Program-made: the position numbers and the translations under genes
The notes under the pieces: generated by a model
Databases searched by the model: none
Told to the model about the DNA's origin: nothing
What the model saw: the letters and a program-made list of their open reading frames with translations, nothing else
NCBI RefSeq assembly: GCF_007679045.1
Contig: NZ_VEFS01000001.1
Span: forward strand, 1,561,278-1,625,277
Direction of reading: 5' to 3'
Source of the DNA: Microbacterium sp. BH-3-3-3
GTDB lineage: Bacteria; Actinomycetota; Actinomycetes; Actinomycetales; Microbacteriaceae
Length of the DNA stretch: 64,000 nucleotides
In this document: piece by piece, positions 16,444-27,021 of the stretch
How the letters are laid out: each line of letters opens with the position of its first letter
Position numbering within the stretch: position 1 is the stretch's first letter

Positions 16444-17823
16444 TCAGACGATGACGGCGGGCTTCGCCTTCACCGGGAGCAGCAGCAGCAATCCCGCACC
16501 CAGGATCAGCACGATGCCCAGGATGCCGAGCCGCGTGTCGCCCGTGATGCCGACGAAGAGGGCGAACAGGCCGGGGGCGAGGAACGACACGGCGCGACCG
16601 GTCGTGGCGTAGAGGCCGAAGATCTCGCCCTCGCGCCCCTCGGGGGCGACACGGGCCAGGAACGAGCGACTCGCCGACTGCACCGGGCCGACGAAGGCGC
16701 ACAGGCCGAGGCCGGTGATCCAGAACGCGGTCTGCGACGTTCCGATGAACAGCACGGCCCCGCCGAGCACGATGAGTCCGATCAGCGAGACGACGATGAC
16801 CCGCTTCGGGCCGAATCTGTCGTCGAAACGTCCGGCGATGAAGGTGCTCACGCCGGCGACCACGTTCGCGGCCACAGCGAAGTACAGCACCAGGGTGGAG
16901 CTGAAACCGAACACCTGCGCGGCGATGATCGCGCCGAAGGTGAAGACCCCGGCGAGGCCGTCGCGGAAGACCGCGCTGGCCACGAGGAAGAGCAGGACCT
17001 GACGGCTGTCGCGCCAGAGCGCGCGCAGTGTTCCCCACAGCACCACGTAGGAGCGGAAGAAACCCACGCGCACCTGGCGACGGCGGGCGGGGATCTCCGG
17101 AACGCGCAGCAGCACCGGGATCGCGAAAGCGCCGAACCAGACGGCGGATGCCAAGACGGCGAGGCGGATGTTCCACCCGCCCTCCTTTGTCACGGCCAGG
17201 AGCCCGCCGGCACCGGGGTCTCCGAAGCTCTGGATGAACAGCACGAGCAACAGCAGCAAGAGCACGATGCCGCCGACGTAACCCATGCCCCAGCCGAAGC
17301 CCGAGACCCGGCCGATGTTCTCGCGAGTGGAGACCTGCGTGAGCATCGCGTAGTAGTTGACGCTTGCGAACTCGAAGAAGACGTTGCCGACCGCGATGAG
17401 CGCAGCCCCCAGCACAAGGAACGACGGCGTCCCCTCGACGAACACCATCGCCGCCATCGCGAGCACGACCAGGCCGGTGTTGATGCCGAGCCAGAGCTTG
17501 CGGCGTCCGGTGCCGTCGGATCTCTGGCCGAGCACCGGGGCCACCAGGGCCACCACGATTCCGGCGATCATCAGCGCCACGCCCACCAGGGTCGCGTTGT
17601 CGGCGAGAGCGCGCACGAGGGCCGGGTTCTTGTCGTCGCCGTTCGCCGCCGCCACGATCGCCGGGTCGACGAACAGCTGACTGGCGAGATAGGTGCTGAA
17701 GACGAACGTCGTGACCACGGCGTTGAAAGCCGCCGAACCCCAGTCCCAGAGGGCCCAGGCGATCACCGGTCGCCGAGGGGTGGTGGGGGCTTCGGTGGTG
17801 CCGGAGGAGGACATGTCGGTCAC
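16444..17823 (-). CDS. MFS transporter, UMF1/Atg22-like
   Basis: A 459-residue membrane protein with about 12 predicted helices. Signs of the UMF1 family are WALWDWGSAAFNAVV at the first helix, the loop QRSDGTGRRK, and FEFASVNYYAMLTQ with RENIGRVSGFGWGMGYVGG. Members are related to yeast vacuolar effluxer Atg22 and are thought to export amino acids or other small molecules; the substrate here is unknown. GTG 17823 is chosen because GAAGGA lies 7 bases upstream. Longer forms add an Arg-rich segment with no ribosome site. Confidence 0.85.
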   Translation of the reverse strand: MTDMSSSGTTEAPTTPRRPVIAWALWDWGSAAFNAVVTTFVFSTYLASQLFVDPAIVAAANGDDKNPALVRALADNATLVGVALMIAGIVVALVAPVLGQRSDGTGRRKLWLGINTGLVVLAMAAMVFVEGTPSFLVLGAALIAVGNVFFEFASVNYYAMLTQVSTRENIGRVSGFGWGMGYVGGIVLLLLLLVLFIQSFGDPGAGGLLAVTKEGGWNIRLAVLASAVWFGAFAIPVLLRVPEIPARRRQVRVGFFRSYVVLWGTLRALWRDSRQVLLFLVASAVFRDGLAGVFTFGAIIAAQVFGFSSTLVLYFAVAANVVAGVSTFIAGRFDDRFGPKRVIVVSLIGLIVLGGAVLFIGTSQTAFWITGLGLCAFVGPVQSASRSFLARVAPEGREGEIFGLYATTGRAVSFLAPGLFALFVGITGDTRLGILGIVLILGAGLLLLLPVKAKPAVIV

Positions 17824-17930
17824 GCTGGGGTCCTTCGGTGAACGCCCGGTTCGGCGGGCGAGGCAGCCGCGCCATCGTCGGCGCACGCCCTCAGGCTAGA
17901 CCTCGGCCCGCGCGCGAGCGCGGAGGAGAC

Positions 17931-17936
17931 TACCGT
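17931..17936 (+). promoter_or_regulatory. Leaderless -10 box of the DEAD-box helicase
   Basis: TACCGT ends 6 bases before ATG 17943. Confidence 0.55.
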
Positions 17937-17942
17937 GGAGTC

Positions 17943-19697
17943 ATGGCATCCGAAACCCCCGTCGACTCCGCTGAGGCCGAGACCACTCCCGAAAAGCTCA
18001 CCTTCGCCGACCTGGGACTGGATGCCGCTGTGCTCAAGGCCCTGAAGGACGTGGGCTACGAGACCCCGTCCGCGATCCAGGCCGCCACGATCCCCGTGCT
18101 GCTGCAGGGCCGCGACGTCGTCGGCCTCGCCCAGACCGGTACCGGCAAGACCGCGGCGTTCGCGCTGCCGGTGCTGTCGCAGATGGAGACCGGCCACAAG
18201 AACCCGCAGGCCCTTGTGCTCGCGCCGACCCGCGAGCTCGCGCTGCAGGTGTGCGAGGCGTTCGAGAAGTACGCCGCGCACATCAAGGGCGTCTCGGTGC
18301 TGCCCGTCTACGGCGGCCAGGGCTACGGCCAGCAGCTGTCGGCCCTGCGCCGCGGCGTCGACATCGTCGTCGGTACCCCCGGTCGCATCATGGACCACCT
18401 CGACAAGGGCACCCTCGACCTGAGCGAGCTGAAGTACCTCGTGCTCGACGAGGCCGACGAGATGCTCAAGATGGGCTTCGCCGAAGACGTCGAGACGATC
18501 CTCGCCGACACCCCCGCCACGAAGCAGGTCGCGCTGTTCTCGGCCACGATGCCGGCGCAGATCCGCCGCATCTCGGCGCAGTACCTGAACAACCCCGAAG
18601 AGATCACGGTCAAGACCAAGACCGCGACTTCGACGAACATCACCCAGCGCTACCTGATCGTGTCGTACCAGCAGAAGATCGACGCCCTCACGCGCATCCT
18701 CGAGGTCGAGAACTTCGAGGGCATGATCGTCTTCACCCGCACCAAGAACGAGACCGAGACCGTCGCCGAGAAGCTGCGCGCCCGCGGCTACACCGCCGCC
18801 GCGATCAACGGCGATGTCGCCCAGGTGCAGCGCGAGCGCACGGTCAACCAGCTCAAGAGCGGCAAGCTCGACATCCTCGTCGCCACCGACGTGGCCGCGC
18901 GCGGTCTCGACGTCGACCGCATCAGTCACGTCGTCAACTACGACCTGCCGATCGACACCGAGTCGTACGTGCACCGCATCGGCCGCACGGGCCGCGCCGG
19001 CCGCACCGGTGACGCGATCAGCTTCGTCACCCCGCGCGAGCGCCGCATGCTCACCGCGATCGAGAAGGCGACGCGCCAGCCGCTGACCGAGATGTCGCTG
19101 CCGAGCGTCGACGACGTCAACGCCACGCGCCTGACGCGCTTCGACGACGCCATCACCACGGCCCTCGAAGACACCGCCGCGATCGCGACGTTCCGCGACG
19201 TCGTCGCGCACTACGTGGCGCACCACGACGTGCCCGAGGCCGACGTGGCCGCAGCTCTCGCCGTGGTCGCGCAGGGTGACACTCCGCTGCTGCTCGAGGC
19301 CGAGGCCTTCCGCCAGCAGCGCTTCGACACCGAGCGTCCCGCCCGCGACGGCGGTTCGCGCGACGGCGGATCCCGCGACGCCGGCCCGCGCCGCGACACC
19401 TCCGGTCGCTTCGCGACGTACCGCATCGCGGTGGGTCGTCGTCAGCGCGTCGAGCCCCGTCAGATCGTCGGCGCCCTCGCCAACGAGGGCGGCCTGCGTC
19501 GCAACGACTTCGGTGCGATCCAGATCCGTCAGGACTTCTCGCTCGTCGAACTGCCCGTCGACCTGTCGAACGACACGATCGACCGCCTCGCCGACACGCG
19601 CATCTCGGGCCAGCTCATCGACCTGCGCCTCGACGCCGGCGGTCGCTCGGCCAAGCGCAGCGACCGGCCGCAGCGCCGCGATCGCGACCGCGACTGA
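17943..19697 (+). CDS. deaD: DEAD-box ATP-dependent RNA helicase (DeaD/CsdA-like)
   Basis: A 584-residue helicase. The Q motif (FADLGLDAAVLKALKDVGY), motif I AQTGTGKT, Ia PTRELALQ, II LDEADEML, III SAT, and VI HRIGRTGRAGR occur in order over residues about 20-390. A C-terminal DbpA-type RNA-binding domain (RQRVEPRQIVGALANEGG near 500-570) follows a short Arg/Asp/Gly-rich linker. It acts in ribosome assembly and RNA decay, often under cold stress. The transcript appears leaderless. The end of the coding sequence is part of a 29-bp repeat that continues into the intergenic region. Confidence 0.93.
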   Translation: MASETPVDSAEAETTPEKLTFADLGLDAAVLKALKDVGYETPSAIQAATIPVLLQGRDVVGLAQTGTGKTAAFALPVLSQMETGHKNPQALVLAPTRELALQVCEAFEKYAAHIKGVSVLPVYGGQGYGQQLSALRRGVDIVVGTPGRIMDHLDKGTLDLSELKYLVLDEADEMLKMGFAEDVETILADTPATKQVALFSATMPAQIRRISAQYLNNPEEITVKTKTATSTNITQRYLIVSYQQKIDALTRILEVENFEGMIVFTRTKNETETVAEKLRARGYTAAAINGDVAQVQRERTVNQLKSGKLDILVATDVAARGLDVDRISHVVNYDLPIDTESYVHRIGRTGRAGRTGDAISFVTPRERRMLTAIEKATRQPLTEMSLPSVDDVNATRLTRFDDAITTALEDTAAIATFRDVVAHYVAHHDVPEADVAAALAVVAQGDTPLLLEAEAFRQQRFDTERPARDGGSRDGGSRDAGPRRDTSGRFATYRIAVGRRQRVEPRQIVGALANEGGLRRNDFGAIQIRQDFSLVELPVDLSNDTIDRLADTRISGQLIDLRLDAGGRSAKRSDRPQRRDRDRD

Positions 19698-19760
19698 GCC
19701 GCGTTCGCGGTCGAGACCGCGACTGAGTCACGTTCGCGGTCGAAACCGCGACTGAGTCAC
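19687..19760 (+). repeat. 29-bp tandem repeat spanning the deaD stop
   Basis: Two full units (19687-19715 and 19716-19744) and a partial third (19745-19760) repeat the final codons and stop of deaD. Units contain CGCGACTGAG and TTCGCGGTCGA. It looks like slippage duplication of the gene end. Confidence 0.75.
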
Positions 19761-19874
19761 AGCATCCGTTCGACGCCCCCGTACCCCGTTGAGGGTGCGG
19801 GGGTGTCGTGCGTGATGGGGGTTCGTGGCGCGGGTGGCGGGTGCGGGTGTGGTGGCGGGTGCGTTTTGCGCGAG

Positions 19875-20084
19875 CCATGTCCCACTTTTGGTTACCTGGG
19901 GGCCGCCTGAGCCGCCATTTTTGGGACATGGTCTGCCCAGATGGGGACATGGGTGGGCGGGGGTGACCGCTCCGGTCTTTTCCGACCATGTCCCACTTTT
20001 GGCTGCCTGGGGGCCGCTCGGGCCGCCATTTTTGGGACATGGTTTGCGTAAATCGGGACATGGTCTGCACAGATCGGGACATGG
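19875..20084. repeat. Duplicated hairpin element built on CCATGTCCC/GGGACATGG
   Basis: In the 631-base gap between deaD and dnaK, an element starting CCATGTCCCACTTTTGG and closing with TTTTTGGGACATGG occurs twice, at 19875-19931 and 19986-20042. Each copy is followed by one or two further GGGACATGG words (19944-19952, 20055-20063, 20076-20084). Seven copies of the 9-base word (two in one sense, five in the other) lie within 210 bases. Each left arm can pair with alternative right arms. No credible gene is present. Confidence 0.75.
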
Positions 20085-20213
20085 GTGGAGGGATGCCGAA
20101 ACACCGGGGCAGCGCGGGGCCGCCCGGGATCGCCTGGGCCGCGCGGGGCTGGACGCGCAGGGTGACCGCGCCCATCGGCATCCGGAAGTTGAGCCAATTC
20201 ATATCAAGTCGCC

Positions 20214-22215
<2,002 letters not shown>

Positions 22216-22224
22216 GCGGAGACC

Positions 22225-22860
22225 ATGGCACACAAGGACGACGAACAGCCCACGGGCTCGGGCGCCGGTCCTGACGAGACGGGGCCGGAGGAGAACACCT
22301 CCGGCCCCGCGCCGTCGGGCGACCAGCCTGAGTCTTCGGAATCGGATGCCGATGGCTTGACCATCGACGACATCCTCGGCGCCGAGCAGACGCCCGAGGC
22401 GGCCGCAGAAGGAGCCTCCGACAAGGAGGCCTCGCTGCTGATCGACCTCAAGCGTCTGCAGGCCGAGTACGCCAACTACCGTCGGCGCACCGAGGAGCAG
22501 CGCGAGCGCGAGATCGAGCGCGCCAAGGGCGAGGCCGTGAAGGGCCTGCTGCCCGTCATGGACGACCTCGACCGCGCCGCCAAGCACGGTGACCTCGTCG
22601 AGGGCAGCCCCCTCTCCGCGATCGGCGACAAGGTGCGCGCCGTGGCCGAGCGCCTCGGTGTGGTGTCGTACGGCGCCGTGGGCGACGTGTTCGACCCGCA
22701 GCAGCACGAGGCCATCTTCCAGGCCCCCACTCCCGGCGTGACCGAGACCACGATCCTCGAGGTCGTCGAGGTCGGCTACCGCCTCGGTTCGGTCGAACTG
22801 CGACCGGCCAAGGTCGTCGTCGCCGTGCCGGCCGACCCTTCGACAGGCTCAGGGACCTAA
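22225..22860 (+). CDS. grpE: Nucleotide exchange factor GrpE
   Basis: A 211-residue cochaperone that releases ADP from DnaK. A disordered acidic N-terminus (about 1-65) is followed by the long dimerisation helix (LLIDLKRLQAEYANYRRRTE) and the beta domain with VGDVFDPQQHEAIFQ and GYRLGSVELRPAKVVVA. GGAG lies just upstream of ATG 22225. The last eight codons and the approach to the stop are supplied by a copy of the dispersed repeat, so the C-terminus DPSTGSGT is repeat-derived. It lies 9 bases after dnaK. Confidence 0.95.
   Translation: MAHKDDEQPTGSGAGPDETGPEENTSGPAPSGDQPESSESDADGLTIDDILGAEQTPEAAAEGASDKEASLLIDLKRLQAEYANYRRRTEEQREREIERAKGEAVKGLLPVMDDLDRAAKHGDLVEGSPLSAIGDKVRAVAERLGVVSYGAVGDVFDPQQHEAIFQAPTPGVTETTILEVVEVGYRLGSVELRPAKVVVAVPADPSTGSGT
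22836..22857 (+). repeat. Dispersed repeat forming the end of grpE
   Basis: CCCTTCGACAGGCTCAGGGA (22836-22855) plus CC ends directly at the TAA of grpE. This is the full-length, palindromic-ended form of the repeat. Confidence 0.8.
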
Positions 22861-22868
22861 GGGGAGCT

Positions 22869-23849
22869 ATGGCGAGTCAGGACTGGTTCGACAAGGACTT
22901 CTACAAAGTCCTCGGTGTCGACAAGAGCGTCAGCGCTGCCGATCTGAAGAAGACGTATCGCAAGCTCGCGCGCCAGTACCACCCCGACTCGAACCCGGGA
23001 GACGCGAAGGCCGAAGCGAAGTTCAAGGAGATCAGCGAGGCCTACTCGGTGCTCAACGACCCCGAGCAGCGCGAGGAGTACGACCAGATCCGGGCCATGG
23101 GCTCGGGGGCGCGCTTCTCGGCTCCCGGGGCCGGGGCGGGTGGCGGTTTCGACGACGTCTTCAGTCGGTTCGGACAGGGCCGGCAGGCGCCGTCGGGCGG
23201 CTTCGACGACTTCTTCACGATGTTCGATCAGCAGGGCGGGGGCTTCGGTTCCGGCCGGTTCGGTCAGACGACCGGCGGATTCCGCGGCTTCGGCGGGCCT
23301 CAGAAGGGCTCCGACGTCACCGCGCGCACGACGATCGACTTCGTCACCGCGGCAAAGGGAGAGACCATCACCCTCGCGGGTGAAGACAACGTGCCCTTCA
23401 AGGTGAAGATCCCCGCCGGTGTGTCCGACGGGCAGAAGATCCGGCTGCGGGGCCGCGGCCGCAAGTCGCCCGACGGCGGCGAGAGCGGCGACATCGTCGT
23501 GACCGTGGCCGTGCGTCCCCACCCGGTCTTCACGCGCGACGGACTCAACCTGCGCATCACCGTGCCCGTCACCTTCACCGAGGCGGCACTGGGCGCGACG
23601 ATCGAAGTGCCGACGCTCGGGGGAGACCCCGTGCGTCTGCGCGTGGCCCCTGGCACCCCGTCGGGGCGCGTGCTCCGCGTCAAGGGTCGCGGAATCTCGA
23701 CCACGAAGGGCACCGGCGACCTGCTCGCCGAGGTCCAGGTCGCGGTGCCCGCCCACCTCGACGACGCGGCGCGCGAAGCCCTCGAGCGTTTCCATGAGCT
23801 CGAACCGAAAGAGAACCCCCGCGCCGACCTGATGTCGAAGGCGCGATAA
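22869..23849 (+). CDS. dnaJ: DnaJ-type cochaperone without zinc finger (CbpA-like)
   Basis: A 326-residue J-protein. The J domain (residues 1-75) has HPD in LARQYHPDSNPG. A Gly/Phe-rich region (about 78-140) leads directly into the C-terminal beta-sandwich domains with VKIPAGVSDGQKIRLRG and LRVAPGTPSGRVLRVKG. The four CxxCxGxG zinc motifs of classical DnaJ are absent, so it is class II. ATG 22869 is preceded by GGGGAG. It is third in the dnaK operon. Confidence 0.93.
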   Translation: MASQDWFDKDFYKVLGVDKSVSAADLKKTYRKLARQYHPDSNPGDAKAEAKFKEISEAYSVLNDPEQREEYDQIRAMGSGARFSAPGAGAGGGFDDVFSRFGQGRQAPSGGFDDFFTMFDQQGGGFGSGRFGQTTGGFRGFGGPQKGSDVTARTTIDFVTAAKGETITLAGEDNVPFKVKIPAGVSDGQKIRLRGRGRKSPDGGESGDIVVTVAVRPHPVFTRDGLNLRITVPVTFTEAALGATIEVPTLGGDPVRLRVAPGTPSGRVLRVKGRGISTTKGTGDLLAEVQVAVPAHLDDAAREALERFHELEPKENPRADLMSKAR

Positions 23850-23867
23850 ACACACGCGAGTCGCCGA

Positions 23868-23904
23868 GGTTCTCGGCATCCGATACGACAGGATGCCGAG
23901 AACC
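23868..23904 (+). terminator. Perfect hairpin between dnaJ and hspR
   Basis: GGTTCTCGGCATCC pairs over all 14 bases with GGATGCCGAGAACC around a 9-base loop. No T run follows, so it may be an attenuator or RNA-processing site that lowers hspR output relative to dnaKJ. Confidence 0.6.
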
Positions 23905-23940
23905 CGGCACCGCACCCGGCACGACGGAAGAGGTGAAGAC

Positions 23941-24378
23941 GTGTCCGAAAGAGAGATCGACGAAGACGCCCCGATCTTCGCCATCGCCGCAGCCGCCGAG
24001 CTGTCGAACATGCACCCGCAGACGCTGCGGCAATACGACAGGCTCGGCCTCGTCGTACCCGCACGCACGCAGGGCGGTTCGCGGCGTTACTCGAGCCGTC
24101 ACGTGCAGCAGCTGCGCGAGGTCGCGCGCCTGTCGGGTGAGGGCATGAGCCTTCCCGCCATCGCACGTCTGCTGGCGCTCGAGGAGCGGGTTCACGAGCT
24201 CGCGCGCCGCGTGAACGACCTCGAGCGTCAGCTCACGATCGAGCGCCAGTCGCGTCCCGGCGCCCGCGTCTTCGCGGCCGGCGCCACCGGTTCGGTCGTC
24301 ACGCTGCGCCATGGGGCGCGCGTGCGCCGTGCCACCGACATCGTGCTGTGGCGTCCGCGCGACATGCACGACGACTGA
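23941..24378 (+). CDS. hspR: Heat-shock repressor HspR (MerR family)
   Basis: A 145-residue MerR-type repressor. The helix-turn-helix and wing are ELSNMHPQTLRQYDRLGLV and TQGGSRRYSSRHVQQLREV. A coiled coil (LLALEERVHELARRVNDLER) follows. GTG 23941 is preceded by an AAGAGG purine run. In actinobacteria HspR binds HAIR sites with DnaK as corepressor. Two such sites lie in this window, at dnaK and clpB, so feedback control is well supported. Confidence 0.93.
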   Translation: MSEREIDEDAPIFAIAAAAELSNMHPQTLRQYDRLGLVVPARTQGGSRRYSSRHVQQLREVARLSGEGMSLPAIARLLALEERVHELARRVNDLERQLTIERQSRPGARVFAAGATGSVVTLRHGARVRRATDIVLWRPRDMHDD

Positions 24379-24390
24379 CCCGACCCGGCG

Positions 24391-24489
24391 GAGGTCCCTC
24401 AACGGGTCGAGGTCCCTGAGCGCGTCGAGGTCCCTGAGCGCGTAGAGGTCCCTGAGCGCGTAGAGGTCCCTGAGCTTGTCGAAGGGACC
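24391..24489 (+). repeat. Five 18-bp tandem copies of half of the dispersed repeat
   Basis: Units of the form GAGGTCCCTGAGCGCGTA run at 24391, 24409, 24427, 24445 and 24463 without spacers. The last is completed by TTGTCGAAGGGACC-type sequence to give a full palindromic-ended element. A further reversed copy (CTTCGACGGGCTCAG) lies at 24512-24526. They lie between hspR and a convergent gene. Confidence 0.85.
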
Positions 24490-24540
24490 CGGATGCCGCG
24501 GGCGCGCGGCGCTTCGACGGGCTCAGCCACGTCTCTCGCG

Positions 24541-25134
24541 TCAGGCCGGATCGATCCGCAGCACGGTCGGCGCCTCGCCTAGCTGAAGATCGTCGACCAC
24601 ACGGATCGTGCGTGCCACGGCATCCACCGCGTCGATGACCGTGCCGAAGCGCTGGCGGTCCGAGCACACGGCGGTGACGGTCACGAAGTGCGAGCCGGTG
24701 TCCCACGTGTACGTGGCGAACGGCGGCGTCTTCGGATCGCTCGGCAGGGGCATCGCGAGCTTCTCGCCGACGCCGAGGTGCGGATTGCGGAACGACTCGG
24801 TGTCGTCGTACTCCATCGGCATCATCGCCCGCGCCGTGCGCAGCTGCGGTGTGGCCTCCTGCAGCTGCGCCATGACGACGAGCAGTTCGGGGTCGCTCTT
24901 CCACACCCACACGAGCACGCGCCCGCCCGCGCGGCGCATGAGCAGCGGCGCCGCCTGGCTCAGGATCCACGCGAAAGCCCCGCCGCCGGGGCGGGGCGCA
25001 GCGCCGGCGGCCTGATTGGCCTGGCTGAGCAGCATTCCGATCGCCGCCTTACGGTGGCGGCGGCCGCGGAATCCGAGGGAACCGGTCACGGGCACCCAGA
25101 GGTCGGCGGGAGCGTCGGCCTGCAGTCGAGACAT
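24541..25134 (-). CDS. Conserved hypothetical protein, function unknown
   Basis: A 197-residue soluble protein I do not recognise. Visible features: Ala-rich AAIGMLLSQANQAAG, LMRRAGGRVLVWVWKSDPELLVVMAQLQ, EYDDTESFRNPHLGVGEK, and an alternating C-terminal beta region (THSHFV-like TVTAVCSDRQRFGTVIDAVD then IRVVDDLQLGEAPTVLRID). No signal peptide or membrane segment. A TAGGCT box 6 bases before ATG supports the start and a leaderless transcript. It diverges from the ABC exporter genes, with no further functional clue. Confidence 0.75.
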   Translation of the reverse strand: MSRLQADAPADLWVPVTGSLGFRGRRHRKAAIGMLLSQANQAAGAAPRPGGGAFAWILSQAAPLLMRRAGGRVLVWVWKSDPELLVVMAQLQEATPQLRTARAMMPMEYDDTESFRNPHLGVGEKLAMPLPSDPKTPPFATYTWDTGSHFVTVTAVCSDRQRFGTVIDAVDAVARTIRVVDDLQLGEAPTVLRIDPA

Positions 25135-25140
25135 GCGCTC

Positions 25141-25146
25141 AGCCTA
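25141..25146 (-). promoter_or_regulatory. Leaderless -10 box
   Basis: TAGGCT on the minus strand, 6 bases before the ATG of the hypothetical gene ending at 24541. Confidence 0.6.
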
Positions 25147-25293
25147 CGATCCGGGGCCTGGGAGACGGATGCCGATCGACCGCGTTCGCGACGGGAGAAC
25201 GCTCCCACGGCCGGAGGGGTCGCCGATGTCGGAGGTCGGTGCCAGGCTGTAGTCCGCGGTCATCGCGACCGCGTCGATCTCTCGGAGGGCCTC

Positions 25294-27021
25294 GTGCTCG
25301 GCAAACTCCTCATCCGTTACCTCTCGCGCTATCGCTGGCTGCTGGTCGCCATCCTCGTCTTCCAGGCCGCGTCCGCGGTCGCGACGCTGTACCTGCCGCG
25401 TCTGAACGCCGACATCATCAACCTCGGCGTCGCCCAGGGCGACACCGGCTTCATCTGGTCGCGCGGCGGGCTCATGCTCGTCATCTCGCTCGGGCAGATC
25501 GTGGCATCCGTGATCGCAACGTATTTCGCCGCGCGGGCGGCGATGGCCGCCGGCCGCGACATCCGCCTCGATGTCTTCGAGCGCGTCAGCGGCTTCTCCG
25601 AGCGCGAGCTGTCGCAGTTCGGCGCGGGGTCGCTGATCACCCGCAACACCAACGACGTGCAGCAGGTGCAGATGCTCGCGATGATGGGCGCCACCATGCT
25701 CGTCAGCGCCCCGCTGCTGGCCATCGGCGGCATCATCATGGCGCTGCAGCAAGACGTCGGACTCAGCTGGCTCATCGCGGTGGCCGTGCCCGTGCTGGTC
25801 ATCGCCGCCGGCCTCATCATCGCGCGCATGGTCCCGTTGTTCCGCAGCTACCAGACCAAGCTCGACGGCGTGAACCGCGTCATGCGCGAGCAGCTCACCG
25901 GCGTGCGCGTCGTGCGCGCCTTCGTGCGCGAGCGCATCGAAGAAGAGCGCTTCCGAGAGGCCAACACCGACATCCTCGTCGTCGGTCGCAAGGTTGGCTC
26001 GCTCTTCGTGCTGCTGTTCCCCCTCGCGATGCTCGTGCTCAACGTCACCGTGGTGGGCGTCATCTGGTTCGGGGGCATCCAGGTCGACGCCGGCGGGGTC
26101 GAGATCGGCACCCTGTTCGCCTTCATCCAGTACGTCGCGCAGATCCTCGGCGGCGTGCTGATGGCCAGCTTCATGACGGTGATGATTCCTCGCGCCGCGG
26201 TCTCGGCCGAACGCATCGGCGAGGTGCTCGACAGCCGCTCGACTCTCGAGCGTCCGGCGAACCCCGTCGAGCGCCTGCCCGAACCGGGTGCGGTCGAGTT
26301 CGACGACGTCGCCTTCGCCTATCCGGGCGCCGAGTCGCCGGTCGTCTCGGGTATCAGCTTCACGGCGCGCCCCGGCGAGACCGTCGCGATCGTCGGCTCG
26401 ACCGGCGCCGGCAAGACGACCCTCGTCTCGCTCATCCCGCGGCTGTTCGACGTGACCTCCGGCGCCGTGCGCGTCGGCGGAGTCGACGTTCGCGAGGCCG
26501 ACCTCGACGTGCTGTGGAAGAGCATCGGTCTCGTACCGCAGCGTCCGTTCCTGTTCAGCGGCACGGTGGCATCCAACCTGCGTTTCGGTCGCGAAGAGGC
26601 CACCGACGACGAGCTGTGGCACGCCCTCGAGATCGCGCAGGGTCGCGACTTCGTCGAAGCGATGGACGGAAAGCTCGAGGGGCGCATCGCCCAGGGCGGA
26701 ACGAACGTCTCGGGCGGCCAGCGCCAGCGCCTCGCCATCGCGCGGGCGATCGTCCACCGGCCGGCCGTGCTGGTCTTCGACGACTCGTTCTCGGCGCTCG
26801 ACCTGAGCACCGACGCTCGATTGCGACAAGCCCTGTGGCGCGAGCTCCCCGAGGTGACGAAGATCGTCGTCGCGCAGCGCGTGTCGACCATCACGGGCGC
26901 CGACCGCATCATGGTGCTCGAAGACGGCCGCATGGCCGGCCTCGGCACGCACGACGAGCTGCTGGCCACCAGCGCCACCTACCGCGAGATCGTCGAGTCG
27001 CAGCTGGGGGTCGAGGCATGA
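25294..27021 (+). CDS. ABC exporter half-transporter A (membrane plus ATPase domain)
   Basis: A 575-residue exporter subunit. Six hydrophobic segments fill residues about 10-310. The ATPase domain has Walker A GSTGAGKTT, a canonical signature VSGGQRQR, and Walker B VLVFDD in which the usual catalytic Glu is Asp. GTG 25294 follows GGAGG by 5 bases. The open frame upstream is a shadow of the divergent gene. It overlaps the next subunit by 4 bases. The missing Glu here and the altered signature in the partner fit a heterodimeric exporter with one active and one degenerate site. Drug or lipid export is the family role. Confidence 0.9.
   Translation: MLGKLLIRYLSRYRWLLVAILVFQAASAVATLYLPRLNADIINLGVAQGDTGFIWSRGGLMLVISLGQIVASVIATYFAARAAMAAGRDIRLDVFERVSGFSERELSQFGAGSLITRNTNDVQQVQMLAMMGATMLVSAPLLAIGGIIMALQQDVGLSWLIAVAVPVLVIAAGLIIARMVPLFRSYQTKLDGVNRVMREQLTGVRVVRAFVRERIEEERFREANTDILVVGRKVGSLFVLLFPLAMLVLNVTVVGVIWFGGIQVDAGGVEIGTLFAFIQYVAQILGGVLMASFMTVMIPRAAVSAERIGEVLDSRSTLERPANPVERLPEPGAVEFDDVAFAYPGAESPVVSGISFTARPGETVAIVGSTGAGKTTLVSLIPRLFDVTSGAVRVGGVDVREADLDVLWKSIGLVPQRPFLFSGTVASNLRFGREEATDDELWHALEIAQGRDFVEAMDGKLEGRIAQGGTNVSGGQRQRLAIARAIVHRPAVLVFDDSFSALDLSTDARLRQALWRELPEVTKIVVAQRVSTITGADRIMVLEDGRMAGLGTHDELLATSATYREIVESQLGVEA

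Noticed and set aside
24391..24489. Possible CRISPR array
   Set aside because: Units are 18 bp and contiguous with no spacers, and no cas genes are present.
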